Assembly: GCF_000716875.1 (NCBI RefSeq) | Contig: NZ_JNWQ01000026.1 | Location: forward strand, 1-64,000 | Source: Streptomyces novaecaesareae | GTDB taxonomy: Bacteria > Actinomycetota > Actinomycetes > Streptomycetales > Streptomycetaceae | Direction: 5' to 3' | Length of the DNA stretch: 64,000 bases | Shown here: one piece after another, positions 8,654 through 16,359 of the stretch | How the letters are laid out: each line of letters starts with the position of its first letter | Position numbering within the stretch: position 1 is the stretch's first letter | Notes under the pieces: generated by a model | Databases searched by the model: none | What the model saw: only the letters and a program-made list of their open reading frames with translations | Told to the model about the DNA's origin: nothing | Translations under genes and position numbers: made by a program

Positions 8654-9880
8654 ATGAGCAGCACGTTCTCGCTGGACCCGGGCGCGGACCAGCTCGCCGT
8701 ACGCGACTGGCTGCACGGCTTCGCCGCCGACGTCATCCGCCCCGCCGCCGCCGAGTGGGACGAGCGCGAGGAGACCCCCTGGCCGGTCATCCAGGAAGCC
8801 GCCAAGCTGGGCATCTACTCGCTGGACTTCTACGCCCAGCAGTACTTCGACCCCTCCGGCGTCGGCATCCCGATCGCCATGGAGGAGCTGTTCTGGGGCG
8901 ACGCCGGCATCGGGCTGTCCATCGTCGGCACCACGCTGGCCGCCGTCGCGGTGCTGGCCAACGGCACCGACGAGCAGATCGGCACCTGGACCCCGCAGAT
9001 GTTCGGCACCCCGGACGACGTCAAGGTGGCCGCCTTCTGCTCCTCCGAGCCGGACGCCGGCTCCGACGTCTCCGCCCTGCGCACCCGGGCGGTGTACGAC
9101 GAGGCCAAGGACGAGTGGGTGCTCAACGGCACCAAGACCTGGGCCACCAACGGCGGGATCGCCGCCGTCCACGTCGTGGTCGCCACCGTCGACCCGGCAC
9201 TCGGGGCGAAGGGGCAGGCCTCCTTCGTCGTCCCGCCGGGCACGCCCGGGCTGAGCCAGGGCCAGAAGTTCAAGAAGCACGGCATCCGGGCCTCGCACAC
9301 CGCCGAGGTCGTGCTGGACGGCGTCCGGGTGCCCGGCAGCTGCCTGCTCGGCGGCAAGGAGAAGCTGGACGAGCGGCTTGCCCGGGCCCGCGAGGGCGTC
9401 AAGCGCCCGGGCGGCCGGGGCAACGCGGCGATGGCCACCTTCGAGGCCTCCCGCCCGGCCGTCGGCGCGCAGGCCATCGGCATCGCCCGGGCCGCGTACG
9501 AGGTGGCGCTGGACTACGCCGGGACCCGGGAGCAGTTCGGCCGCCCGATCATCGACAACCAGGGCGTGGCCTTCCAGCTCGCCGACATGAGGACCCGGAT
9601 CGACGCGGCCCGGCTGCTGGTGTGGCGGGCGTCCTGGATGGCGGCCAACAACCAGCCGTTCACCGCGGCCGAGGGCTCGATGTCCAAGCTGTACGCGGGC
9701 GAGACGGCCAAGTACGTGACCGCGCAGGCGATGCAGATCCTCGGCGGCAACGGCTTCACCCGGGAGTACCCGGTGGAGCGGATGCACCGGGACAGCGCGA
9801 TCTACACGATCTTCGAGGGGACCAGCGAGATCCAACGGCTGGTGATCGCCCGGGCGATCTCGGGGATGCCGATCCGCTAG
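8654..9880 (+). CDS. Acyl-CoA dehydrogenase (FadE type)
   Basis: This 408-residue flavoenzyme introduces the alpha-beta double bond in an acyl-CoA thioester, passing electrons to electron-transfer flavoprotein. FAD- and substrate-binding segments FCSSEPDAGSDVSAL and NGTKTWATNGG are clear, and IFEGTSEIQRLVIAR near the C-terminus carries the catalytic base Glu388. Length fits the family. An insertion KLDERLARAREGVKRPGG around residue 240 is a feature of an actinomycete subgroup. A GGAGG motif precedes the ATG. Regulation by the divergent TetR is likely. Chain-length preference cannot be read from the sequence. Confidence 0.94.
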   Translation: MSSTFSLDPGADQLAVRDWLHGFAADVIRPAAAEWDEREETPWPVIQEAAKLGIYSLDFYAQQYFDPSGVGIPIAMEELFWGDAGIGLSIVGTTLAAVAVLANGTDEQIGTWTPQMFGTPDDVKVAAFCSSEPDAGSDVSALRTRAVYDEAKDEWVLNGTKTWATNGGIAAVHVVVATVDPALGAKGQASFVVPPGTPGLSQGQKFKKHGIRASHTAEVVLDGVRVPGSCLLGGKEKLDERLARAREGVKRPGGRGNAAMATFEASRPAVGAQAIGIARAAYEVALDYAGTREQFGRPIIDNQGVAFQLADMRTRIDAARLLVWRASWMAANNQPFTAAEGSMSKLYAGETAKYVTAQAMQILGGNGFTREYPVERMHRDSAIYTIFEGTSEIQRLVIARAISGMPIR

Positions 9881-9881
9881 C

Positions 9882-9911
9882 GGGTGCCGCTCCGGTGGGT
9901 GCCGCTCCGGT
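9882..9911. repeat. 15-bp direct repeat x2 after the acyl-CoA dehydrogenase stop
   Basis: Two perfect copies of gggtgccgctccggt start two bases after the TAG stop at 9878-9880. Unlike the polymerase repeat, the unit does not contain the stop. Confidence 0.9.
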
Positions 9912-9953
9912 GGGGGCCGGCCCGACGGCGGTCGGCGCGGCGGCGGCCTGCGG

Positions 9954-10568
9954 CTAGCGGGCGGCCCAGAAGGTGAGCCCGGCGGTGAGTGCGCCCACCA
10001 CGGTGCCGACGACCGTCTGGGCGATGGTGTGGTCCCGCAGTACCACCCGGGACCACCCGACCACCGGGACCAGCGGGGAGAGCAGCAGCCAGAGCGGGCC
10101 GAGCGCGATGGCCAGGCAGACCACCGCGCCGGCCGTCACGGCGGTGTGCACGGAGACCTTCCACCAGGCGGTGATCACCAGGATCGGGATCAGCGAGGCG
10201 AACATCGCCAGCACCAGGGCGGTCAGGTCGGCCGGGGCGTCCAGCCCGATCATCACCGCGAAGCTGAGCAGCACCGAGCCCATGATGAACGGCAGGACGG
10301 TCAGCCGGCGCTGCCGGTGGCCGACGTGGCGGTCCTCCACGGTGCCCTTGCGGATGCCGCGCCGGATGAACAGGGTCGGGATGACGGCCGCGAACAGGAT
10401 CGCGAAGAGCGCCCAGCCGACGCCCGGCCAGCCGTAGCGCAGACCGCCCAGCAGCGGGAGCAGGGCGATGATCACGTTCTTCGGCTCGACGCCGTCCGTG
10501 ATGCGGCGGGCCCAGACCGCCCGGGCGGTGGGGGCGGTCGTGGCCTCGGTCGTGGCCTCGGTCGTCAT
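9954..10568 (-). CDS. Membrane protein with degenerate PAP2 phosphatase motifs
   Basis: This 204-residue integral membrane protein has about five or six hydrophobic helices after a Thr/Ala-rich cytosolic start (TTEATTEATTAP, itself a 12-bp coding repeat). Late segments KVSVHTAVTAG and GWSRVVLRDHTIAQ sit where PAP2 enzymes have PSGH and SRxxxxxHxxxD. The His residues and the SR pair are kept, but the final Asp is replaced by Gln. It is therefore a PAP2-like fold whose phosphatase activity is uncertain. Actinomycete relatives act on lipid phosphates or are of unknown function. It stands alone between two convergent or unrelated genes. Confidence 0.72.
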   Translation of the reverse strand: MTTEATTEATTAPTARAVWARRITDGVEPKNVIIALLPLLGGLRYGWPGVGWALFAILFAAVIPTLFIRRGIRKGTVEDRHVGHRQRRLTVLPFIMGSVLLSFAVMIGLDAPADLTALVLAMFASLIPILVITAWWKVSVHTAVTAGAVVCLAIALGPLWLLLSPLVPVVGWSRVVLRDHTIAQTVVGTVVGALTAGLTFWAAR

Positions 10569-10596
10569 CGGGGTGGTCGCTCCGGGATCGTGAGGG

Positions 10597-10629
10597 GCTG
10601 GACGGCGGCTGGACGGCGGCTGGACGGCT
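10597..10629. repeat. 11-bp tandem repeat x3 (gctggacggcg)
   Basis: Two perfect copies and one near-perfect copy lie 29-61 bp upstream of the PAP2-like gene start. This is a 5' spacer, so it may alter promoter spacing rather than termination. Confidence 0.88.
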
Positions 10630-10719
10630 GCGGGACTGTGGCGCGGTGCCGGCCGGATGATCGTACGGGTGCCGTCCCCGCGCCCGCCCCCGGCCGCCGG
10701 CCACGGCCGCAGGCCCGGT

Positions 10720-11532
10720 TCAGAACCGGGCCGGGCGGCCCTCCAGGAACGCGGCCAGGCCCTCGTGGACGTCCGGGGCCTCCCGGGAGCGGCGTTCCCA
10801 GGGGGCCAGCGCCTCGGCGGCCTGCTCGGGCGGCACGGCGAGGGCGGCCTTCACCGCGCCGATGGTCTGCGGCGAGCGGCGGGTCAGCAGGCGGGCGAAG
10901 TCCAGTGCGGCGGCGTCCAGTTCGGCGTCCGGCAGGACGCGTTCGGCGAGGCCCAGCGGCAGTGCGTCCCGGCCCGACACCAACTCGCCGGAGAACAGCA
11001 GGTACTTGGCGCGGGCCGCGCCGACCAGCCGGGCCAGCCGCAGGGTCGGCACCGCCGGGTACACCACTCCGAGCTTGGCCGGGGTGATGCCCAGCCGGGC
11101 GTCCTCGGCGACGAAGCGCAGGTCGCAGGCGACGGCCAGCTGGCAGCCGCCGCCGACGCAGGCGCCGTGCACCACCGCGATCGTCGGGTGCGGGAAGGCC
11201 GCCAGCGCCTCCTCGGCGACGACGTTGTCCGCGTGGTAGGCGTCCGCGCGTGCCGGAGCGCCGTACATCTCGGCGAGTTCGCCGATGTCCGCGCCCGCGC
11301 TGAAGGTGTTGCCGGCGCCGGTGAGCAGCAGGGCGCGGATGCCGTCGTGCCCGGCGAGCTGTTCCAGCACCTCGGGCAGGGCCTGCCAGATCGCCAGGGT
11401 CACCGCGTTGCGGCGGTGCGGCCGGGCGAACTCCAGCACCGCGACGCCGTCCTCGCCGACGTAGGCGTTGAGGCCCTCGGCCCGGGTGGGCAGGGCGGAG
11501 CGGTCCCGTACGAGCAGTGGCTGGTCGTCCAT
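10720..11532 (-). CDS. Crotonase superfamily protein (enoyl-CoA hydratase/isomerase fold) with altered active site
   Basis: This 270-residue protein has the crotonase oxyanion-hole elements TGAGNTFSAGADI and HGACVGGGCQLAVACDLR. Both glutamates that activate water in true enoyl-CoA hydratases appear replaced: the first site reads GGGCQ instead of GGGCE, and the second reads ITPAKLGVVYP instead of the usual PE. The TPxxLGVxY pattern recalls methylmalonyl-CoA decarboxylase-type crotonases. A decarboxylase or isomerase role is thus as likely as hydration. It lies 35 bp downstream of a same-strand TetR gene and may be co-transcribed. The ATG at 11532 follows AAGG; much longer reading frames upstream run antisense through the MFS gene and are not real. 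Confidence 0.85.
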   Translation of the reverse strand: MDDQPLLVRDRSALPTRAEGLNAYVGEDGVAVLEFARPHRRNAVTLAIWQALPEVLEQLAGHDGIRALLLTGAGNTFSAGADIGELAEMYGAPARADAYHADNVVAEEALAAFPHPTIAVVHGACVGGGCQLAVACDLRFVAEDARLGITPAKLGVVYPAVPTLRLARLVGAARAKYLLFSGELVSGRDALPLGLAERVLPDAELDAAALDFARLLTRRSPQTIGAVKAALAVPPEQAAEALAPWERRSREAPDVHEGLAAFLEGRPARF

Positions 11533-11567
11533 GTGCACCTTCGGTCGGTCGTGGTGCGCCCACTCTC

Positions 11568-12257
11568 TCAGGCGGCGACGGCGCAGTACTCCCCGAGGCC
11601 GCGTTCGACCAGGGCGAAGGCGCGCCGGGCCGCGTCGAGGGCGGCCGGCAGGGTGTCCGCGGCGGGCTCGCCGGCCAGCATCCGGCGCTGGTTGCCCGCG
11701 GTCAGGGTCAGCCGGACGGCCAGCAGTTGGGCGGCGGCGACCCGGGCGGTGAGCTCGTCGTGGGCCGGGTCCTGGGCGATCAGTTCGGCGGTCAGCAGGT
11801 CCTGCGCCTGCCGGGTGAGGCCGGTGGTGGCGCGGACGGCCAGGGTCGGGGTCGCGTGGATGAGCCGGACCACGTCGATGACGACCTGGTCGTCGTTCAG
11901 GCCGGTCGCGGGGTCGAAGGCCTCCAGCGCGGCGATGAACTGCTCGCGCAGCGCCGCCACCGCCGAGGTGCCGGGGGCGCGCTCGCGCACCACCCGGGCG
12001 GGCTCGTCGAGGTGCTGCTCCATCGGGGCCATGACCAGGTCTTCCTTGGAGGGGAAGTAGTTGAAGACGGTCATCTTGGACACCTCGGCGGCGGCCGCGA
12101 TCTCGGCGACCGAGACCTGGTCGAACCCGCGCTCGGCGAACAGTCCGATGGCGGTGCGCCAGATCTTCATGCCGGTCTGGATCTTCTTGCGCTCGCGCAG
12201 TGGGAGCGCGCCCAGGTCGCGGTCGGCAGCGAGGTCGAGGGCGGGGTGTGTCGCCAT
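11568..12257 (-). CDS. TetR family transcriptional regulator (likely represses the adjacent MFS exporter)
   Basis: This 229-residue regulator has a TetR DNA-binding domain at residues 30-80 (AIGLFAERGFDQVSVAEI, VSKMTVFNYFPSKEDL) and a C-terminal helical domain. An unusually long 28-residue lead with ERKKIQTGMKIWRTA precedes the HTH. It is divergent from the DHA2 exporter at 12409, with inverted repeats between them, the standard layout for a drug-responsive repressor. The crotonase follows 35 bp downstream on the same strand. Confidence 0.93.
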   Translation of the reverse strand: MATHPALDLAADRDLGALPLRERKKIQTGMKIWRTAIGLFAERGFDQVSVAEIAAAAEVSKMTVFNYFPSKEDLVMAPMEQHLDEPARVVRERAPGTSAVAALREQFIAALEAFDPATGLNDDQVVIDVVRLIHATPTLAVRATTGLTRQAQDLLTAELIAQDPAHDELTARVAAAQLLAVRLTLTAGNQRRMLAGEPAADTLPAALDAARRAFALVERGLGEYCAVAA

Positions 12258-12265
12258 GAGGTGAC

Positions 12266-12329
12266 TGTACCAGGATCAAAGGTTGATCCGGCTGAATGAT
12301 TGGTCGGGACGAAGAATTGACCAGGTACA
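12266..12329. promoter_or_regulatory. Operator candidates between tetR and MFS exporter
   Basis: An inverted repeat GGATCA-aaggt-TGATCC lies at 12273-12289, 16 bp before the tetR start. TGTACC at 12266-12271 is mirrored by GGTACA at 12324-12329. The region is notably less GC-rich than its surroundings. Both elements are placed where one repressor could block both divergent promoters. Confidence 0.6.
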
Positions 12330-12408
12330 AAAATGCTGCCATGGTGGTGCTGCGCCGGCCGGACCACCCGGTCCGGGCCGAACTCCACTGACTCCGGGGG
12401 GACTTCCG

Positions 12409-13926
12409 ATGGCACCCGCTGCCCTGATGACACCGGCCCAGCGAAAGCTGGGCATGATGCTCTGCCTGGTCACGATCGTGCTGGCCGTGCTCGACATGAA
12501 CATCGTGTCGGCGGCCACCGTGCCGATCGTCCGCGACCTCGACCCCGTCCACGGCGTCGACCGGCTGCCCTGGCTGGTCAGCGCGTTCGCCCTCGCCGCC
12601 ACCGCGCTGCTGCCGCTGTACGGCAAGCTCTGCGACGTCTACGGCGCCAAGCGCGTGCTGCTCGGGGCCGTCGGCACCTTCCTGGTCGGCTCGGCGCTGT
12701 GCGGGGCGGCCCAGACGATGGGCCAGCTGATCGCCTTCCGGGCCGTCCAGGGCATCGGGGGCGGCGGCCTGATGAGCGTCACCATGGTGGTCATCGCCCA
12801 GTTCAAGGACCCGGCGGAACGCGGCAGCGGCAAGGGCGGGGCGATGGGCGGGATCGTCGCCGGCCTCGGCATGGCGATCGGCCCGCTGGTCGGCGCGCTG
12901 TTCACCGACCACCTGAGCTGGCGCTGGATCTTCTACGTCAACCTGCCGCTCGGCCTCCTCGTCCTGGTCGGCGTCGCCCTGGTGGTCAAGCTGCCGCCGG
13001 CGGCCGGCCGCCGGAGCCTGGACTTCCCCGGCGCGGCCCTCGCGGCCGCCTTCGCCACCGGGCTGCTGCTGGTCACCGAGTGGGGCGGCAAGGACTACGG
13101 CTGGACCTCCCCGGTGATCCTCGGGCTCGGCGCCGCCACCCTGGCCGTGCTCGGCCTCTTCCTGTGGCGCCAGGCCACCGCCGCCGAGCCGGTGCTGCCG
13201 CTGTCCCTGTTCCGGATCCGGGTGGTGCGCCTCGGCTTCGCGATCCAGGGCCTGGTCGGGATGGGCATGACCGGCTCGATCATGTTCGTGATGCTCTACC
13301 TGCAGATCGCCCGCGGGGTCGCCCCGACCACGGCCAGCCTGTACCTGATCCCGATGGCCGTCGGGATGACGGCGGTCGGCCTGCTGGCCGGCCGGCTGGT
13401 CTCCCGCGGCCACTCGCCGCGGACCCTCCTGGTGACCGGCGCGGGCTGCTCGGCGCTCGCCCTCGTCCTGCTCGGCCTCAGCGGGCCGGCCACCGGCCTC
13501 TGGGCGGTGTGCCTCGAACTCGCCCTGCTGGGCGTCGGACTGGGCCAGCTGATCGGCCAGCTGATCACCGAGGTGCAGCAGGCCGCCCCGGCCCACCAGC
13601 TCGGCGTGGCGACCACCGGGGTGCGCTTCTTCCAGACCCTCGGCAGTGCGCTCGGTGCGGCACTGTTCGGCACCGTACTGGCCCGGGCCTTCGAGGCGAG
13701 CGAACCCGGCCGGACGCTCGGCGCGGTCAGGACCCTCACCGGCGCGGCCCGCGAGCACGCGCTGGGCAGCTTCACGGACGCCGTGGACGTGGTGTTCCTG
13801 TCGGCGGGCGGGGTGATGGCGCTGGTGCTGGTGCTCGCCCTGCGGCTGCGGGCGACCGGGACGGTGGCGGACGCGGCCGGACCGGCGGTGGAGGAGAAGG
13901 AGGAGCGGCCGGTGCTCGCGGCCTGA
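12409..13926 (+). CDS. MFS multidrug exporter, DHA2 (EmrB/QacA) family, 14 TM
   Basis: This 505-residue inner-membrane antiporter exports hydrophobic compounds using the proton gradient. It has the DHA2 pattern of about 14 helices, the motif LYGKLCDVYGAKRVLL in loop 2-3, FRAVQGIGGGGLMSV in helix 4, and MAIGPLVGALFTDHLSWRWIFYVNLP around helix 5, all typical of EmrB/QacA relatives. The ATG at 12409 follows a G-rich ribosome site; upstream in-frame sequence overlaps the promoter. Control by the divergent TetR is likely. A strong hairpin follows at 13946. Confidence 0.95.
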   Translation: MAPAALMTPAQRKLGMMLCLVTIVLAVLDMNIVSAATVPIVRDLDPVHGVDRLPWLVSAFALAATALLPLYGKLCDVYGAKRVLLGAVGTFLVGSALCGAAQTMGQLIAFRAVQGIGGGGLMSVTMVVIAQFKDPAERGSGKGGAMGGIVAGLGMAIGPLVGALFTDHLSWRWIFYVNLPLGLLVLVGVALVVKLPPAAGRRSLDFPGAALAAAFATGLLLVTEWGGKDYGWTSPVILGLGAATLAVLGLFLWRQATAAEPVLPLSLFRIRVVRLGFAIQGLVGMGMTGSIMFVMLYLQIARGVAPTTASLYLIPMAVGMTAVGLLAGRLVSRGHSPRTLLVTGAGCSALALVLLGLSGPATGLWAVCLELALLGVGLGQLIGQLITEVQQAAPAHQLGVATTGVRFFQTLGSALGAALFGTVLARAFEASEPGRTLGAVRTLTGAAREHALGSFTDAVDVVFLSAGGVMALVLVLALRLRATGTVADAAGPAVEEKEERPVLAA

Positions 13927-13945
13927 GCGGTTGTCGGAGGGCGGG

Positions 13946-13986
13946 GCAGGGCCCGGTGGACCACAGGGGAGTCCACCGGGCCCTGC
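13946..13986. terminator. Strong bidirectional hairpin between MFS and GNAT genes
   Basis: A 16-bp perfect stem (13946-13961 with 13971-13986) closes a 9-base loop. It sits between convergent genes, 20 bp after the MFS stop. There is no U-tract, as is common for actinomycete terminators. Confidence 0.9.
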
Positions 13987-14046
13987 GCCGTCCGGGCTCT
14001 TCGCCGTCCGGGCCCTACCCCGACCGGGCCCCGCGCCGCCGGGGCC

Positions 14047-14595
14047 TCAGGCCTGGGCGGCCCACTCGGAGGCCAGGATCGCCCAGATCTCCTTGTCGAG
14101 GCGGACCCCGTTGTGCAGGTACCACTCGCGCAGCACGCCGTCCCGCGTCATGCCGACCCGCTCGGCGACGGCGCGGCTGCGGGCGTTGACGGAGGTGCAC
14201 CACCACTCGGCGCGGTGCAGGCCGCGGGTGACGAAGGCGTAGTCGAGCAGCTGCCGGACGGCGGCGGTGATCAGTCCGCCGCCCTCGCCGGCCGGCTCGG
14301 TCCAGGCGCCGATCTCGCAGACGCCGGACTTGGTGTCGAAGCTCACGAACATCACGCCGCCGACCAGCGTGCCGTCCCGCCAGATGCCGAAGATCCGCTT
14401 CTGGTCGGCGGCCTGGCCGTCGGCGTAGCGCTGCAGGGTGGCGCGGGCGGAGTCCAGGTCGGTGGAGAAGGTGGCCCAGGGGATCCACGGGTCCGTGTGG
14501 GCGCGGGCGCGGTCGATGTGGGCCAGGAACTCGGGGGCCTGCCACGGCTCCAGCGGGCGCAGTTCGGCGTGGTCGGTGAGCTGTACGGCAAACAC
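14047..14595 (-). CDS. GNAT acetyltransferase, RimJ/RimL type
   Basis: This 182-residue enzyme transfers acetyl from acetyl-CoA to an amine, by family relationship possibly a protein N-terminus. The GNAT core covers residues 60-170: IWRDGTLVGGVMFV (beta 2-3), the CoA-binding EPAGEGGGLITAAVRQLLDYA, and HRAEWWCTSVNARSRAVAERVGM, the RimJ/L signature with the NxxSRxVAERxGM motif. A GTG at 14595 with GAAAGG seven bases upstream is favoured over the GTG at 14610. It is divergent from a TetR gene with a clear operator between them, so that repressor may control it. Confidence 0.9.
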   Translation of the reverse strand: MFAVQLTDHAELRPLEPWQAPEFLAHIDRARAHTDPWIPWATFSTDLDSARATLQRYADGQAADQKRIFGIWRDGTLVGGVMFVSFDTKSGVCEIGAWTEPAGEGGGLITAAVRQLLDYAFVTRGLHRAEWWCTSVNARSRAVAERVGMTRDGVLREWYLHNGVRLDKEIWAILASEWAAQA

Positions 14596-14639
14596 GGGCG
14601 GGCCTTTCACGGATGGTGCGCGGGCTGGTCGGAATCATT

Positions 14640-14659
14640 CATAACAAACGTTTGGTATG
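14640..14659. promoter_or_regulatory. TetR operator: 20-bp near-perfect palindrome with CAAACGTTTG core
   Basis: Positions 14640-14659 read the same on both strands except for one pair, around a perfect 10-bp core. It lies 13 bp before the tetR ATG and 44 bp before the GNAT start, and abuts a TACGAT -10-like hexamer at 14660-14665, so binding would block tetR transcription. Autoregulation, and probably control of the GNAT gene, is inferred. Confidence 0.75.
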
Positions 14660-14672
14660 TACGATAGCCCCC

Positions 14673-15284
14673 ATGACACCGGCCCGTGGAGACCATGACG
14701 CCCGCCGCTCGGACGTGTCCGAGGGGGTGTGGCGGGTGCTCTCCACCCGGGGCTTCGAGGGGCTGACGCTGCGCGCGGTGGCCGCCGAACTGGGCGCCTC
14801 CACCGGGCTGTTGACGCACTACTTCCCGAACAAGCGGGCGCTGCTGAGCCATGCGCTGGAGGAGCTGGACCGGCGCTCGGGCGCCCGGCCGCGGCGCGCC
14901 GCCCCCGCGGACGGCAGCCCGCCGCCGCCCGCCGGGCTGCCCCGGCTGCGGGCGGCGCTGCTGGACGTCCTGCCGCTGGACGGGGACTCCGCCGCCGGCA
15001 ACCGGATCTGGGTCGGCTCCTGGGACCACGCCCTGGCCGATCCGGAGCTGGCGGCCGCGCACGCGGGCCGCTACGCCCGTTCGCGGGTGGCGCTCACGGA
15101 GTTCGTCACGGACGCCCAGCGGCTCGGGGAGCTCCCGGCGCATGCCGATCCGGCCGAGGTCGCGGCCGGGGCGCAGGCCTTCGTGCTCGGACTGGTGGTG
15201 CAGGCGCTGTTCGCCCCGGAGGAGTTTCCGGCCGAGCGTCAGACGGCCCTGCTGGACGCCTATCTGGCGGGGCTGGCGGACTGA
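14673..15284 (+). CDS. TetR family transcriptional regulator
   Basis: This 203-residue regulator has the HTH at residues 12-57 (WRVLSTRGFEGLTLRAV, LGASTGLLTHYFPNKRALL), with a helical ligand domain ending LLDAYLAGLAD. The ATG at 14673 lies close behind the -10-like hexamer and operator, so the transcript leader would be very short or absent. It is divergent from the GNAT gene. The ligand is unknown. A Pro-rich linker follows the DNA-binding domain. Confidence 0.92.
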   Translation: MTPARGDHDARRSDVSEGVWRVLSTRGFEGLTLRAVAAELGASTGLLTHYFPNKRALLSHALEELDRRSGARPRRAAPADGSPPPPAGLPRLRAALLDVLPLDGDSAAGNRIWVGSWDHALADPELAAAHAGRYARSRVALTEFVTDAQRLGELPAHADPAEVAAGAQAFVLGLVVQALFAPEEFPAERQTALLDAYLAGLAD

Positions 15285-15653
15285 GCCGCCCCCGGCGCGC
15301 GTTCCTGGGTGCCCCCTGGACGTTCCCGGGGTGCTTTCGGGTGCCCCCGGTCTGCTTTAGGGCGATTCCGGGTGCTTCCGAGAGGTTCCGGGTGGGGGAT
15401 TCGCCCGGGGTTTCCGTCGTCCGGGCGGCCCGGCGGGATTGTCCGGACCGCGGGATTGTCCGAAAACGGCCCGGAACCCGGCCGAACACCGCGCCTGCCG
15501 TCGGCAATGGGGCAAAGGCAGGCGGTGCATTTTCGCGGCGGGCACGACACGCATTGTCACGGGTTATGTGCGGTGAGTGCGTGTTATTACCGGGAGAACC
15601 TATCCGGCTACGCATAGTCGCGACCGGTGCGACGGTCCGGGTGAATTGCGGGG
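15285..15653. other. Non-coding stretch between tetR and tRNA-Arg
   Basis: About 370 bp without a convincing gene on either strand. Its first half contains loose copies of ttccgggtg; its second half (about 15530-15640) is less GC-rich than its neighbours. No integrase or duplicated tRNA end was seen, so it is not an obvious insertion site. Confidence 0.6.
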
Positions 15654-15729
15654 TGGCGCCCCCAGCAGGATTCGAACCTGCGACCTACCGCTTAGAAGGC
15701 GGGTGCTCTATCCGCTGAGCTATGGGGGC
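15654..15729 (-). tRNA. tRNA-Arg (anticodon TCT)
   Basis: A full cloverleaf reads on the minus strand from 15729 to 15654. The acceptor GCCCCCA pairs with TGGGGGC, the D arm is GCTCAGCGGATAGAGC, the anticodon arm CCGCC-TTCTAAG-CGGTAG has TCT at 34-36, and the T arm GGTTCGAATCC is canonical. The CCA end is encoded. TCT reads AGA/AGG arginine codons, rare in such GC-rich genomes. Confidence 0.97.
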
Positions 15730-16359
15730 GGGACGGGCGGCGCCCGGATGGGCGTGACCGTGGCCGGGATCGGGCGACGAGCGCCGGGGCGCACGTGGTC
15801 CGGCCCCGTACCTGAGGGTGGGGGTGGGGGTTGGTGGACCCTCGACCTGTCGGGGACAGGATAAGGGTGTCCAGTTCCTCGGCCGGTGTGACGACACCGT
15901 CGTTGGTGTGTCGGTTCGGTGGAGCGGTCCGATAATCGCAGGTGAAGGCCGTGAGTGCAGCGGTCTGGGAGTGTTCCGCGCCGGACGTTGTGCAGTCGTT
16001 ACGGGGCTGCCTCCTCACCCGTTATGGATTCGGCACGGAGAATGCGCCGCCGGCGGTGCGGGTGGGGGCGCTAATCGCGGTTGCGTCGGTCGGATGACGT
16101 GCGCGGACGGTCGCCGGGGGGCGTTCCCCCCGGCGCCGGTGGGGGTGGCGAACAGCGGGTTTGTTGTCATGGCCGCGAAGAGGAGGGGGCGAAGTGGTCC
16201 CCGGAGGTCGAAATTCACCCCTGCGAGTGACAACTGTTCCACAGGCCCGAGTTATCCACAGGATTTACGAAGTCATTGGCCCCGATTTCCCGTGGCGGGC
16301 ACGCTCGGAGCGCACCGGTCGATTCCGTACGGTGCATCGGCGAGAACGGAGAGTGTGCC
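15730..16359. other. Long non-coding region upstream of the SSB gene, with an isolated DnaA box
   Basis: 630 bp without a supported gene. It holds the tRNA-Arg promoter (minus strand), an inverted repeat CGGTGT-gacg-ACACCG at 15884-15899, and near its right end a perfect DnaA box TTATCCACA at 16252-16260 preceded by the weaker TGTTCCACA at 16235-16243. Two boxes 17 bp apart, about 100-125 bp before an SSB gene, suggest DnaA-linked control rather than an origin; oriC-like box clusters are absent. Confidence 0.6.

Noticed and set aside
10720..13758. 1012-codon minus-strand frame containing the crotonase
   Set aside because: Only the last 270 codons resemble protein; the rest is antisense to the MFS gene and a shadow of the TetR gene.
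16235..16260. Replication origin
   Set aside because: Only two DnaA boxes; dnaA, dnaN and the large box cluster of oriC are absent.
15285..16359. Possible tRNA-associated integration site at tRNA-Arg
   Set aside because: No integrase, no duplicated tRNA 3' end, and flanking genes look like ordinary chromosomal genes.
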